A DNA stretch of 14,905 nt. Origin: Nostoc sp. GT001. GTDB lineage: Bacteria > Cyanobacteriota > Cyanobacteriia > Cyanobacteriales > Nostocaceae. How positions within the stretch are numbered: the first letter of the stretch is position 1; each line of letters begins with the position of its first letter. The DNA lies in the NCBI RefSeq assembly GCF_030382115.1, contig NZ_JAUDRJ010000003.1:6881685-6896589 (forward strand), in the 5' to 3' direction. Both the position numbers and the translations under genes were made by a program. This document shows positions 6,991-14,389 of this stretch, in pieces. The notes beneath the pieces are model-generated. The model was not told where the DNA came from, made no database searches, and was given only the letters and a program-made list of their open reading frames with translations.

Positions 6991-8670
6991 ATGGTTAATC
7001 CCGTAATATTGATTCCAGGACTAGCAGGATCGAGGCTAAAAACACATAATAAAAATCAGTCAGAAGAAGGCGTGACAGGCGGTAAACTGTGGGTCGGTCA
7101 AGATATGGCACCACCACCACCAGGTCAAACAATTCATAAAGTAGATGAACAGACAGAGGTAGAATATCCGCCATCAAATATAGTCGGACTTAATGCACCA
7201 GTATATCCTGTCACAATAGATCAACCTCCCGAAAATCCTGTTGTAACAAATTGGAAAAAGAATCTGAAATTGAAGGATATTAATGGCATAACCCCAGAAG
7301 TAGAAGCAGACCAAAATCCGCCGCTAACAAAAGATGACCCAAACATTCAATTTAATCGATTTGTAGATGGAATACAGGGGATTAAAAATTTAGCTGTTTC
7401 TCAAAGTGAGCTAGATGCTATACTTTTCGGAATAAACAACCCGCTCACTCCTGAAGAAGATCGAAAAGAACTTCAAGAATTGTACGCAGGTTTGCAAAAA
7501 GTGAATTACTTTTCAGAATTAGTAACTGCGTTATTAGACACTGATGAGTACCGAGGCGAAGCAGCTCTCTTGCCCGCAAATTTGGTAGCCCTTCCTTATG
7601 ATTGGCGAATAGGTCCAACAGGTTTGGAACAGCGATATCAATATTTCTCTAAACTCAAGAGTACTATAGAGGAATTATACAAAGCTAAACCACTCATACT
7701 TAAGCCAGCTACACCTGTGGTAATAATAGCCCACAGTATGGGAAATAGGGTGACGCAATATTTCTTAGAGTGGATCAAAAACGATCCCTCCGCAGGACAA
7801 GCCTGGATAGATAAACATATAGAACGATACATAGCAGTTAGCCCACCGTGGATAGGTGCGCCACTAGCAATTCGTCTGCTGTCAACAGATGATGGATTTA
7901 ATTTGGGAGGGGCAAGTTTATCGGGCATTAAAAAGGCATTACAATCCTTTTCTAGCATTCCTTCGCTATTGCCAGTAACAACAGCCCAGTACCAGTATTT
8001 CAACACAACAGATTTTTCGTTTATCAGAAATGAAGGTGTTGGTGAATCACAGACGATCGCTCCCGGTGACTTTAGAGCAGAAACAACCGAAAAGATATTA
8101 CGACTTGGAGGAGCCGAAAGTACGACGCTGAAATATATCAAAGATTATTATGAACAAGATCCGAATTTCAGTGATGGAGAATTTGGGAGTAAAGCGGTAA
8201 CAAGCCCACCCATCAAGAACATTGATGTCATTTATTCAACTGGTTTTAACACACCAGTAGGAGCATACTACTATCAAGAAAAAAGAGAACTCAAAGTAGC
8301 AAGTTACTTAGGTACACCCGAACAGCCTGTGGAGGACGGAAACTTCATTGTCATCAACGGAGTAAGATTGGAAAAAGCGGATACAACACAACAACTGATA
8401 TCAGAGGATGGAGTCACTAATTCAGGAGATGGAGTAGTTGCATACGGAAGCTTGGCATACTTTAGGAGATGGCAGCTACACCGAGATGTACCAAAGCAAA
8501 CAATAACTGCACATCCATTTGCTAAACCTCAAGGGACTGAACCTCCAGAATTAGTAGAAAAAGGGATTGATTTAAGCCATAACGCAATTTTACGACACCC
8601 AGAAGTAATCAAATTAATCTTCAATTTGTTGGGGATATCAAAAGCAACGCCAACACCTGTTAGTGTATAA
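6991..8670 (+). CDS. LCAT/PDAT-family lipase or acyltransferase
   Basis: A 559-residue alpha/beta hydrolase of the lecithin:cholesterol / phospholipid:diacylglycerol acyltransferase family, better known from eukaryotes. PVILIPGLAGSRL at residues 4-16 is the family's first strand and oxyanion loop. LPYDWRIG at 201-208 is the conserved DWR block. The triad can be assigned as S249 in AHSMGN, D480 in SGDGVV and H530 in DLSHNAIL. It may hydrolyse a membrane lipid or pass its acyl chain to another acceptor; the acceptor cannot be predicted. There is no signal peptide, and the catalytic fold starts at residue 4, so it is probably cytosolic or membrane-peripheral. AAGGA sits eight bases before the ATG. 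ATA codons are frequent and GCGATCGC is absent over 1.7 kb, unlike the neighbours, which suggests acquisition. A terminator follows directly. Confidence 0.85.
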   Translation: MVNPVILIPGLAGSRLKTHNKNQSEEGVTGGKLWVGQDMAPPPPGQTIHKVDEQTEVEYPPSNIVGLNAPVYPVTIDQPPENPVVTNWKKNLKLKDINGITPEVEADQNPPLTKDDPNIQFNRFVDGIQGIKNLAVSQSELDAILFGINNPLTPEEDRKELQELYAGLQKVNYFSELVTALLDTDEYRGEAALLPANLVALPYDWRIGPTGLEQRYQYFSKLKSTIEELYKAKPLILKPATPVVIIAHSMGNRVTQYFLEWIKNDPSAGQAWIDKHIERYIAVSPPWIGAPLAIRLLSTDDGFNLGGASLSGIKKALQSFSSIPSLLPVTTAQYQYFNTTDFSFIRNEGVGESQTIAPGDFRAETTEKILRLGGAESTTLKYIKDYYEQDPNFSDGEFGSKAVTSPPIKNIDVIYSTGFNTPVGAYYYQEKRELKVASYLGTPEQPVEDGNFIVINGVRLEKADTTQQLISEDGVTNSGDGVVAYGSLAYFRRWQLHRDVPKQTITAHPFAKPQGTEPPELVEKGIDLSHNAILRHPEVIKLIFNLLGISKATPTPVSV

Positions 8671-8700
8671 ATTTTCAGAAGATTGATTGAAGGTTGACAC

Positions 8701-8770
8701 AAAGGCGATGTCTGCTGCCTAGCTGCGCTTACGCAGACTCTTAGCAAAGAGCGATCGCCTTTCTTTTTTT
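8701..8770 (+). terminator. composite hairpin terminator with HIP1 site
   Basis: AAAGGCGAT at 8701-8709 pairs perfectly with ATCGCCTTT at 8754-8762, and the run TTTCTTTTTTT follows. Inside the loop, GTCTGC (8710-8715) pairs with GCAGAC (8733-8738), or alternatively CTGCG/CGCAG (8723-8727/8732-8736). The right arm contains the HIP1 octamer. It lies 30 bases after the lipase stop and probably ends that transcript. It resembles dispersed cyanobacterial repeats of the GGCGATGTCTGC type. Confidence 0.7.
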
Positions 8771-8786
8771 CAAGGAATGCTTTCAA

Positions 8787-8944
8787 TAACTTAACGTGAG
8801 TTCGATGAACCTCTCCCTCCCAGCCTCCCTCTCCGAAACGGAAAGGGAGGAGCAACGAAAAATTAAGCTTTTTGCTCCCCTCTCCGTGTCGGAGAGGGGT
8901 TGGGAGAGAGGTCAAATAAGACTTGTCGAACTCACGTTAACTTA
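8787..8944. mobile_element. MITE-like element with 7-base target duplication
   Basis: A 144-base core (8794-8937) has terminal inverted repeats ACGTGAGTTCGA / TCGAACTCACGT. It is flanked on both sides by the 7-base direct repeat TAACTTA (8787-8793 and 8938-8944). Inside, CCTCTCCCTCCCA (8810-8822) pairs with TGGGAGAGAGG (8901-8911) and encloses two hairpins: 8824-8835/8839-8850 (12 positions, one mismatch) and 8877-8886/8890-8899 (ten perfect pairs). There is no transposase, so if mobile it depends on one elsewhere. Confidence 0.7.
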
Positions 8945-8978
8945 CCTGAACTTCATCTTTTGACTAAATTCAATCAGC

Positions 8979-9201
8979 AAAATCTGCAATTGCTTTCTCA
9001 AAAGCTGCTTTTTCTTCTTCAAAAGCAGCTTTTGATTTCTCATTTCAGTATATTCAGTAAGCAAAAGCAGCTTTTTCTTCTTCAAAAGCAGCTTTTGATT
9101 TCTCATTTTGGTATATTCAGCAGGCAAAAGCAGCTTTTTATCCCTCATTTCGGTATATTCCGCAAGCAAAAGCAGCTTTTTATTTCTCAAAAACAGCTTT
9201 G
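8979..9201. repeat. modular 21/42-base repeat array
   Basis: The core AAAAGCAGCTTTT, or a close variant, starts at 9000, 9021, 9063, 9084, 9126, 9168 and (degenerate) 8979 and 9189. All spacings are exactly 21 or 42 bases. After some cores comes TCTTCTTC (21-base module). After others comes a 29-base link containing TTTCTCATTT and TATATTC (42-base module). Because 21 is divisible by three, open frames run through on both strands, reading QKQL-rich one way and KLLL/EYTEMRN heptads the other. I see no sound start or codon signal and treat it as repeat DNA. Confidence 0.75.
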
Positions 9202-9314
9202 ACTTTCTCCTTTTGGCATATTCAGCAACGCCGAACGATTTTTAACTGTCTGCTACTCATTTCGTAATCAAAACGATAGCCTAAGAGAATCCAGCAACTT
9301 ACACATATTGCCTC
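9202..9314. promoter_or_regulatory. upstream region of the molybdoenzyme gene
   Basis: This 113-base stretch between the repeat array and the oxidoreductase start must carry its promoter, unless transcription comes through the repeats. No clear promoter boxes or ribosome site could be assigned. Confidence 0.25.
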
Positions 9315-10643
9315 ATGTTACCCAAACCCAAAAAACACTGGACACCCCAGCACTGGGCAAGTTGGAAACCCTTTGGCATTGGCGAACAGTACCCCAACAA
9401 CTACTGGGAAGTATTTCGCGCAATTTGGTTATCTCGTAAGAAACTACCATACACGTGGAATATCCTAAATAAAGGTGTCTGCGATGGTTGCGCTCTCGGA
9501 ACAACCGGGATGAAGGATTGGACATTAGATGGGATTCATCTCTGCAATGTTCGGTTGCGGTTGTTGCAGATGAATACGATGCCAGCTTTTGACCCTGTAC
9601 TATTGGCGGATGTCTCGCAGTTGCAAAAGCAAAAAAGTGCCCAATTACGCAACTTGGGAAGACTTCCTTACCCGATGATTCGTCAACGAGGGGAAAAAGG
9701 CTTTCGCCGTGTGAGTTGGGATGAAGCTTTAGGGTTAATTAGCGATCGCATCCACTCCACTACACCAGACCACCTCAGTTTTTATGTTACCAGTCGCGGT
9801 ACTGTCAACGAAACTTATTATGCTACCCAAAAAGCTGTGCGGGCAATGGGAAGCAATAATATTGATAACGCTGCCCGCATTTGCCATTCTCCCAGTACAG
9901 CAGGATTGAAAGCTGCTTTGGGTGCTGGGGCTACCACCTGTTCTTATAAAGACTGGATTGGTACTGATTTATTAGTCTTCATTGGCTCTAACGTTGCCAA
10001 TAATCAGCCTGTTACCGTTAAGTATCTCCATTATGCTAAAAAAGCTGGCACAAAGATTGTAGTTATTAATACTTACCGCGAGCCGGGAATGGAGCGCTAC
10101 TGGGTTCCTTCAATTATAGAAAGTGCCGTTTTCGGTACAAAGTTTGCCGAAGACTTCTTCTTAATCAACATGGGCGGGGATATCGCATTTTTAAATGGCA
10201 CTATTAAACATATAATTGCTAACAACTGGGTAGACCAGTCATTTATAGATTTATACACAGATGGCTTTGCCAAACTCAAAGCATCGTTAGAAAGCCAATC
10301 TTGGGAAGAATTAGAGCGGCTTTCTGGAACATCCCGCAAAGAAATGTACGCTTTTGCCAAAATGGTCAAAGAAGCGAATAAAGCCGTATTTGTTTGGAGT
10401 ATGGGTATTACTCAGCATGAATGCGGTGAAGATAACGTGCGAAGTATCATTAATCTAGCTCTCACCAAAGGATTTGTAGGTCGGGAAGGCTGCGGTTTAA
10501 TGCCAATTCGCGGCCACTCTGGGGTGCAGGGTGGTGCAGAGATGGGATGTTACGCGACAGTTTTTCCTGGTGGTAAACCTATTACCCCAGAAAATGCTGC
10601 CCAATTGAGTCAGCATTGGGGCTTTGAAGTGCTTAGCAAGTAA
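9315..10643 (+). CDS. N-terminal part of FdhF/YdeP-type oxidoreductase
   Basis: The 442-residue frame starts at ATG 9315 with the family opening (HWTPQHWASWKPFGIGEQYPN). GVCDGCALG at 54-62 and HLCNVRL at 76-82 supply C56, C59 and C77, as in YdeP-like proteins, rather than the four-cysteine pattern of classical formate dehydrogenases. ARICHSPSTAGL near 187-198 aligns with the formate dehydrogenase ARV(C/U)HGPS loop, making C190 the likely molybdenum ligand with H191 beside it. VFIGSNVANNQP and INTYREPGMERYWVP are cofactor-binding segments. GREGCGLMPIRGHSGVQGGAEMG near the end is strongly conserved in the family. The last residues LSK are out of frame with family expectation. No Shine-Dalgarno is seen at the start. 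Confidence 0.8.
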   Translation: MLPKPKKHWTPQHWASWKPFGIGEQYPNNYWEVFRAIWLSRKKLPYTWNILNKGVCDGCALGTTGMKDWTLDGIHLCNVRLRLLQMNTMPAFDPVLLADVSQLQKQKSAQLRNLGRLPYPMIRQRGEKGFRRVSWDEALGLISDRIHSTTPDHLSFYVTSRGTVNETYYATQKAVRAMGSNNIDNAARICHSPSTAGLKAALGAGATTCSYKDWIGTDLLVFIGSNVANNQPVTVKYLHYAKKAGTKIVVINTYREPGMERYWVPSIIESAVFGTKFAEDFFLINMGGDIAFLNGTIKHIIANNWVDQSFIDLYTDGFAKLKASLESQSWEELERLSGTSRKEMYAFAKMVKEANKAVFVWSMGITQHECGEDNVRSIINLALTKGFVGREGCGLMPIRGHSGVQGGAEMGCYATVFPGGKPITPENAAQLSQHWGFEVLSK

Positions 10644-11541
10644 AGGTTTAATTGCTCCAGAAATGATTAACGCCGCACATCAAGGAGAAATAGAAGTGTT
10701 GGTTTCTGTGGGTGGAAATTTTTTAGAAGTACTGCCAGAACCAGATTATGTGGAAGCGGCGCTGAAGCAAATACCCCTACGGGTACATATGGATATTGTT
10801 CTCTCCAGCCAAATGTTAGTGGAACCTGCTGATACTGTGGTGCTGTTACCTGCGACGACTCGCTACGAAATACCAGGAGGAGTCACAGAAACTAACACCG
10901 AACGCCGGGTAATTTTCAGTCCAGAAATTCCGGGGCCGCGCATTGGAGAAGCGCGTCCAGAGTGGGAAGTGTTTTTAGAATTAGCAAGGCGGGTAAAACC
11001 AGATTTGGCAGATAAGCTAGCTTTTGCTGACACAGCTGCTATCCGTCAAGAAATTGCTCAAGTTGTCCCCCAATATGCCGGTATTCAACACTTACAGCAA
11101 GCTGGCGATCAATTTCAATATGGTGGCTCACATTTGTGCTTTGGTTGGAATTTCCCAACGGCGGATGGAAAGGCACACTTTGGCGTATTATTGCCACGCC
11201 AAAGAGAATTACCTGAAGGTTATTTTTTATTAGCAACGCGCCGAGGTAAACAATTTAATAGTATGGTGCAGGAACGCAAGGATGCAATTACTGGGGCGAT
11301 GCGAGAGGCGGTACTAATGAATGCTGCTGATGCTGTACAGTTGGGTTTAAAAGATCGCGATCGCGTCATTCTTAAGAATGATTTAGGCGAGTTATTATGT
11401 CAAGTCTATATTGCGCCAATTCAGTCAGGAAACTTGCAAGTACATTGGCCAGAAGGGAATGTGCTACTAGATAAAACTAAGCGATCGCTTGAAGGTGTAC
11501 CCGATTATAATGCGATCGTGCGTCTGGAAAAACAAACCTAG
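10624..11541 (+). CDS. C-terminal part of FdhF/YdeP-type oxidoreductase
   Basis: This frame opens at a TTG at 10624, inside the end of the preceding frame, and is probably not independently started, since no ribosome site precedes it. It contains the rest of the molybdopterin domain (VLVSVGGNFLEVLPEPDYVE, VEPADTVVLLPATTRYEIPGG). It also has the molybdopterin dinucleotide-binding C-terminal barrel: GYFLLATRRGKQFNSMVQ, AVLMNAADAVQLGLKDRDRVILKNDLGEL, and the ending VPDYNAIVRLE. Alone it lacks C190 and the cysteine-rich N terminus and could not be active. Its coding quality remains good, with no further stops, which points to a recent break or a read error. Confidence 0.75.
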   Translation: MKCLASKGLIAPEMINAAHQGEIEVLVSVGGNFLEVLPEPDYVEAALKQIPLRVHMDIVLSSQMLVEPADTVVLLPATTRYEIPGGVTETNTERRVIFSPEIPGPRIGEARPEWEVFLELARRVKPDLADKLAFADTAAIRQEIAQVVPQYAGIQHLQQAGDQFQYGGSHLCFGWNFPTADGKAHFGVLLPRQRELPEGYFLLATRRGKQFNSMVQERKDAITGAMREAVLMNAADAVQLGLKDRDRVILKNDLGELLCQVYIAPIQSGNLQVHWPEGNVLLDKTKRSLEGVPDYNAIVRLEKQT

Positions 11542-11587
11542 ATTACGGTAAGTTTATATAACCTATCTCACGCCAAAATTTGCAGCC

Positions 11588-12256
11588 ATGTCCGCCGCCA
11601 AAGATTTTGAATTCCCAAATGATGTAATATTTCCTCTTGGGGATTTAGATAGTGACGAACCACCATTGGAAAGCGAATTACATCTACGCCAAATAATTTT
11701 GCTATTGCAATCTTTGGAATTGTGCTGGCGAAATCGCAATGACTTTTACGCTGCGGGTAATCTAACAATTTACTACAGTCAACGCCAGAAGAGATCAGAA
11801 GAATTCCGGGGGCCAGATTTTTTTGTCGTGCTGGGATGTGAACGCAAAATTCGTAAAAGTTGGGTTGTTTGGGAAGAAGACGGGAAATATCCCAACATAA
11901 TTGTAGAACTTCTCTCTAATTCTACAACCGCAACTGACAAAGGTTTGAAAAAACAAATTTTTCAAGATATCTTTCGCACACCAGAATATTTTTGGTTCGA
12001 TCCCAATAATTTAGAATTTGCTGGCTTTATCTTGATTGGCGGTACTTATGAACCGATAGAACCTAATTTTCAAGGATGGATGTGGAGTCAGCAGTTAAAT
12101 TTGTACTTGGGTATTTATGAAAATAAATTGCGCTATTTCACTGCGGAAGGAAATCTAATTCCCACACCCGAAGAAGTCGCAGAACAAGAAAGACAACGTG
12201 CTGAACGCCTAGCAGCCAAATTGCGAGAACTGAACATTGACCCAGATACGATTTAA
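11588..12256 (+). CDS. Uma2 family (DUF820) nuclease-fold protein
   Basis: A 222-residue member of the Uma2/DUF820 family, which is greatly expanded in cyanobacteria and has the PD-(D/E)XK restriction-endonuclease fold. Candidate catalytic residues are E28 or E30 in the first helix, D77 (RGPDFFVVLG), E107 (NIIVELLS) and the lysines of TDKGLKKQIF (K118, K121). YFWFDP near 134-139 is the family's next strand. The tail EEVAEQERQRAERLAAKLRELNIDP is a short coiled coil common in this group. Its biological role is unknown; a nuclease activity is inferred from the fold only. It begins 46 bases after the oxidoreductase on the same strand and separates it from fdhD. No ribosome site is obvious before ATG 11588. 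Confidence 0.88.
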   Translation: MSAAKDFEFPNDVIFPLGDLDSDEPPLESELHLRQIILLLQSLELCWRNRNDFYAAGNLTIYYSQRQKRSEEFRGPDFFVVLGCERKIRKSWVVWEEDGKYPNIIVELLSNSTTATDKGLKKQIFQDIFRTPEYFWFDPNNLEFAGFILIGGTYEPIEPNFQGWMWSQQLNLYLGIYENKLRYFTAEGNLIPTPEEVAEQERQRAERLAAKLRELNIDPDTI

Positions 12257-12319
12257 CTCAATGGGAGAGAAAAGCAAATTTAACTGATTTTTTGTGATTA
12301 ATTATAGTAATTAAATATC

Positions 12320-12451
12320 ATATCATGTCCGCTTGATTGCTTATTAAACCCGAAGAACCCCACCCCGCCAAAGCTGTGCTTTCTCTCCCCTCCCCGCAGG
12401 CGGGGAGGGGGTTGGGTTATTTTATTATGGGTAATTTGGCGGACATGATAT
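12320..12451. mobile_element. MITE-like element with GC-rich hairpin core
   Basis: ATATCATGTCCGC at 12320-12332 is matched by GCGGACATGATAT at 12439-12451, giving 13-base terminal inverted repeats around a 132-base unit. Its core holds AAAGC/GCTTT (12370-12382, loop TGT) and CCCCTCCCCG/CGGGGAGGGG (12387-12410, loop CAGG), wrapped by AACCCC...GGGGGTTGGGTT. The plan resembles the element at 8794-8937 but with different termini. No clean target duplication can be fixed. Its right end meets the stop codon of the broken beta-lactamase-like gene. Confidence 0.6.
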
Positions 12452-13186
12452 CATTTATTTTCAACAACCTCTAGACCTGTTCTAGCTACTGATTTAAGAT
12501 CAACATTCTGATTGTTTAGCAACACTACTATAGTGGTATTTTCATTGGGTAAATATGCAAGCAATGTTGCGAAGCCATAAGCTATACCACTATGCCCAAT
12601 TGCTTTTGCTAAAGGAGATGAAAACCTTTCTACACCCAAGCCATAGCTATAGTCTGCGCCATTATCTTTAAATTTCAGCATTTCTTTCATCATCTTTGAC
12701 GAAAGTAAAGTTTTTTTGACAAATAACGCTTTGGCGAACTTGGCTAAATCCTCTGCTGTTGAAACCAATCCACCATCACCCAAACTATTGCCATCATTGA
12801 CTTGGGCATAGCTATCTAGCTTACCATCTTTATTGCGATCGCCATAACCTGTAGCGACTTCGCCAATTGTCGGTTCGCGCAATTCTGTAAAGGTATGTTT
12901 TAATCCCAAAGTTATTGACACCAGATGCTCCCAGCCAAGAACCTTTAGGTGTAGTAATATACATTACCGCACCAGGGATTTTCTCTTCTGCAACTATCTC
13001 ATTTAAAAGTTTCTGTAGTTGAGAACTTTTTCCTACGGTGGAGGTAGATATCACTTGTTTAGCAAGAGATTTTTCAATTACTCTCTGACTAATGTTATTA
13101 GCTACTAAATGTCCTGTAAAACCAAGGGAAACCACAAAGACTATTGCAAATAAAATTTTGCTGAAAGCCAAAAGTTTTAGGTTCAT
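12451..13186 (-). pseudogene. serine beta-lactamase-like hydrolase remnant
   Basis: Two frames carry the two ends of a class C beta-lactamase / D-Ala-D-Ala peptidase-like serine hydrolase. The first part (ATG 13186 down to about 12911) has a signal or anchor segment (residues about 8-26) and the family start AEEKIPGAVMYITTPKGSWLGASGVNN. The second part (about 12909 to the stop at 12451) resumes in another frame at LGLKHTF and runs through GYGDRNKDG, GDGGLVSTAEDLAKFAKAL, YSYGLGVERF, GHSGIAYGF (the HxG-type motif) and LLAYLPNENTTIVVLLNNQ. The middle, with the SxxK nucleophile and YxN motifs, is absent: roughly 130 residues by memory of the family. So it cannot be catalytic. Out-of-frame residues after N92 run to 12830. 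It is divergent from fdhD. Confidence 0.8.
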
Positions 13187-13328
13187 TTTACTTACTCAAC
13201 AGAAGCCGAGCCATCTAGCTCAACTGCATAAAGTAGTTGGTGAGCATCAACCTGACATCTGATATACAAATAGCATTACTTTGTTTCCAGATTAGGATCA
13301 AAATTTAAAGTCACCAACTCTCATAAAT
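13187..13328. promoter_or_regulatory. divergent region between hydrolase remnant and fdhD
   Basis: A 142-base gap with genes leaving in both directions, so the fdhD promoter should be here. I could not assign promoter boxes or an operator with confidence. Confidence 0.3.
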
Positions 13329-14168
13329 ATGAAAATGCCAACTAAAAGCAAGACCAAAGCCACTGTCTGGGTTGTGGAAAATGGTAAAATGCGATCGCGT
13401 TTAGACCAACTCACCACCGAAGAACCTTTAGAAATTCGCCTCGTCCCTCTCCAGAAGACGGTAGCTGTAACAATGCGAACACCAGGAGCAGATTTTGAAC
13501 TAGCTGCTGGTTTCCTCTACAGTGAAGGAGTCGTTAGCCGCAGAGAAGATATCCGACGTATTAGTTACTGCGTAGATGAATTGGTAGATGGTGAGCAGCG
13601 CCATAACATTGTAAATGTAGAACTGCGGGATGGCTTGATTCCAGACTTACAGCCTTTGGAGCGTCATTTCTACACTAGTAGCGCCTGTGGGGTGTGTGGT
13701 AAAGCTAGCCTTGAAGCTTTACGTCTGCGGGGATGTCCAGTGATTTCTTCTGGCCTAATGGTAACACCTGCGATCGTATACACCCTACCAGATAAACTCC
13801 AGGCTGCTCAAGGTATATTTACTGCTACAGGGGGTTTACACGCTGCGGCTATCTTCGATACTCAAGGAAAACTATTAAATCTGTGGGAGGATGTTGGGCG
13901 ACACAATGCTTTGGATAAATTGATTGGTACAGCTTTGCTCAGTGATCAGTTGCCTTTAAATAATTGTATTATTTTAGTTAGCGGGCGCTCTAGTTTTGAG
14001 ATTTTGCAAAAGTCTACAACTGCTGGGGTTCCTATTGTTTGTTCTGTTTCTGCTCCTAGTAGTTTGGCGGTGTCTGTTGCCAAAGAATTTGGGATTACCT
14101 TAATTGGATTCCTGCGCGGAGAACGGTTCAATATTTACACTGGTTTACAAAGAATAAATGCTGTTTAA
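13329..14168 (+). CDS. fdhD: formate dehydrogenase accessory sulfurtransferase FdhD
   Basis: This 279-residue protein has the FdhD hallmarks: RTPGADFELAAGFLYSEGVV at 50-69, SSACGVCGKASL at 118-128 with the paired cysteines C120 and C123, GGLHAAAIFD, EDVGRHNALDKLIG, and SGRSSFEILQKSTTAGVP. FdhD takes sulfur from the cysteine desulfurase IscS through this cysteine pair and adds it to the molybdenum-bis-MGD cofactor, which formate dehydrogenase-type enzymes need for activity. It acts in the cytosol. The likely client is the frameshifted oxidoreductase upstream. No Shine-Dalgarno is clear; ATG 13329 and ATG 13335 are both possible starts. It is complete and of normal length, so it appears intact even though its neighbour is broken. 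Confidence 0.95.
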   Translation: MKMPTKSKTKATVWVVENGKMRSRLDQLTTEEPLEIRLVPLQKTVAVTMRTPGADFELAAGFLYSEGVVSRREDIRRISYCVDELVDGEQRHNIVNVELRDGLIPDLQPLERHFYTSSACGVCGKASLEALRLRGCPVISSGLMVTPAIVYTLPDKLQAAQGIFTATGGLHAAAIFDTQGKLLNLWEDVGRHNALDKLIGTALLSDQLPLNNCIILVSGRSSFEILQKSTTAGVPIVCSVSAPSSLAVSVAKEFGITLIGFLRGERFNIYTGLQRINAV

Positions 14169-14178
14169 GAACACTTTC

Positions 14179-14363
14179 GTAGTGGCGTCGAGAGGCTAAA
14201 TTGTTCCAAACAAATTTGTAGTGGCGTGGCAAGCTTAATTTATTGGGTTGAGTAATTTTGTTCATGAGTAGATTTTGGTTTTCATGAGTTTTTAAAACCC
14301 AACATTTTAAGCCTGTCGCGCTACTACATCTAATGCACTATTTTAACTGTACCACGCTACTAC
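14179..14363. repeat. nested inverted-repeat element between convergent genes
   Basis: The inner arms are 14218-14238 (beginning GTAGTGGCGTGGCA) and 14307-14327 (ending CGCGCTACTAC); they pair along 21 positions with about five mismatches, reinforced by TGGGTT/AACCCA nearer the loop. Outer arms 14179-14200 (GTAGTGGCGTCGAG...) and 14341-14363 (...ACCACGCTACTAC) pair more weakly. Thus four related GTAGT-GCG ends face inward and outward. It may be an old MITE with a second copy inside it, and may also serve as a two-way terminator for fdhD and the facing transporter gene. Confidence 0.6.
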
Positions 14364-14389
14364 GAAATAGAAAAGATATACAGGGGTTT

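Larger units (their letters stand above)
9315..11541 (+). pseudogene. FdhF/YdeP-type molybdopterin oxidoreductase, frameshifted
   Basis: Taken together, two overlapping frames make one enzyme of about 741 residues, the usual size for FdhF/YdeP-like oxidoreductases. The N-terminal frame (9315-10643) stops just after GFEV. The C-terminal frame resumes with LASKGLIAPEMI in the next frame. Dropping one base near 10632 joins them into a family-like GFEV-LASKGL. The lesion is therefore a net one-base insertion (or two-base deletion), and no slippery heptamer suggests programmed shifting. The family holds bis-MGD molybdenum and oxidises or reduces a small substrate in the cytosol; the name does not prove formate activity. 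An fdhD gene about 1.8 kb downstream supports a formate-dehydrogenase-like enzyme. It could be a true pseudogene or a sequencing error. Confidence 0.75.

Noticed and set aside
7638..8141. A 167-codon minus-strand ORF opposite the LCAT-like gene
   Set aside because: It mirrors the coding sequence of a well-supported enzyme and shows no family features.
8979..9201. CRISPR array
   Set aside because: The repeated cores are only 13 bases and the intervals are themselves repeated. There are no unique spacers of constant length and no cas genes.
8900..9202. A 100-codon plus-strand ORF and an 82-codon minus-strand ORF over the 21-base repeat array
   Set aside because: Both are open because the repeat period is a multiple of three. 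The plus frame starts inside the MITE-like element and the minus frame needs a TTG with poor ribosome signals. Neither has non-repeat coding sequence of note.
10624..10643. Programmed frameshifting in the oxidoreductase gene
   Set aside because: No slippery heptamer, internal Shine-Dalgarno or downstream structure was seen, and the family is not known for recoding.
12298..12314. Hairpin TTAATTA/TAATTAA after the Uma2 gene as terminator
   Set aside because: It is made only of A-T pairs, with a 3-base loop and no U-tract, so it would be unstable.
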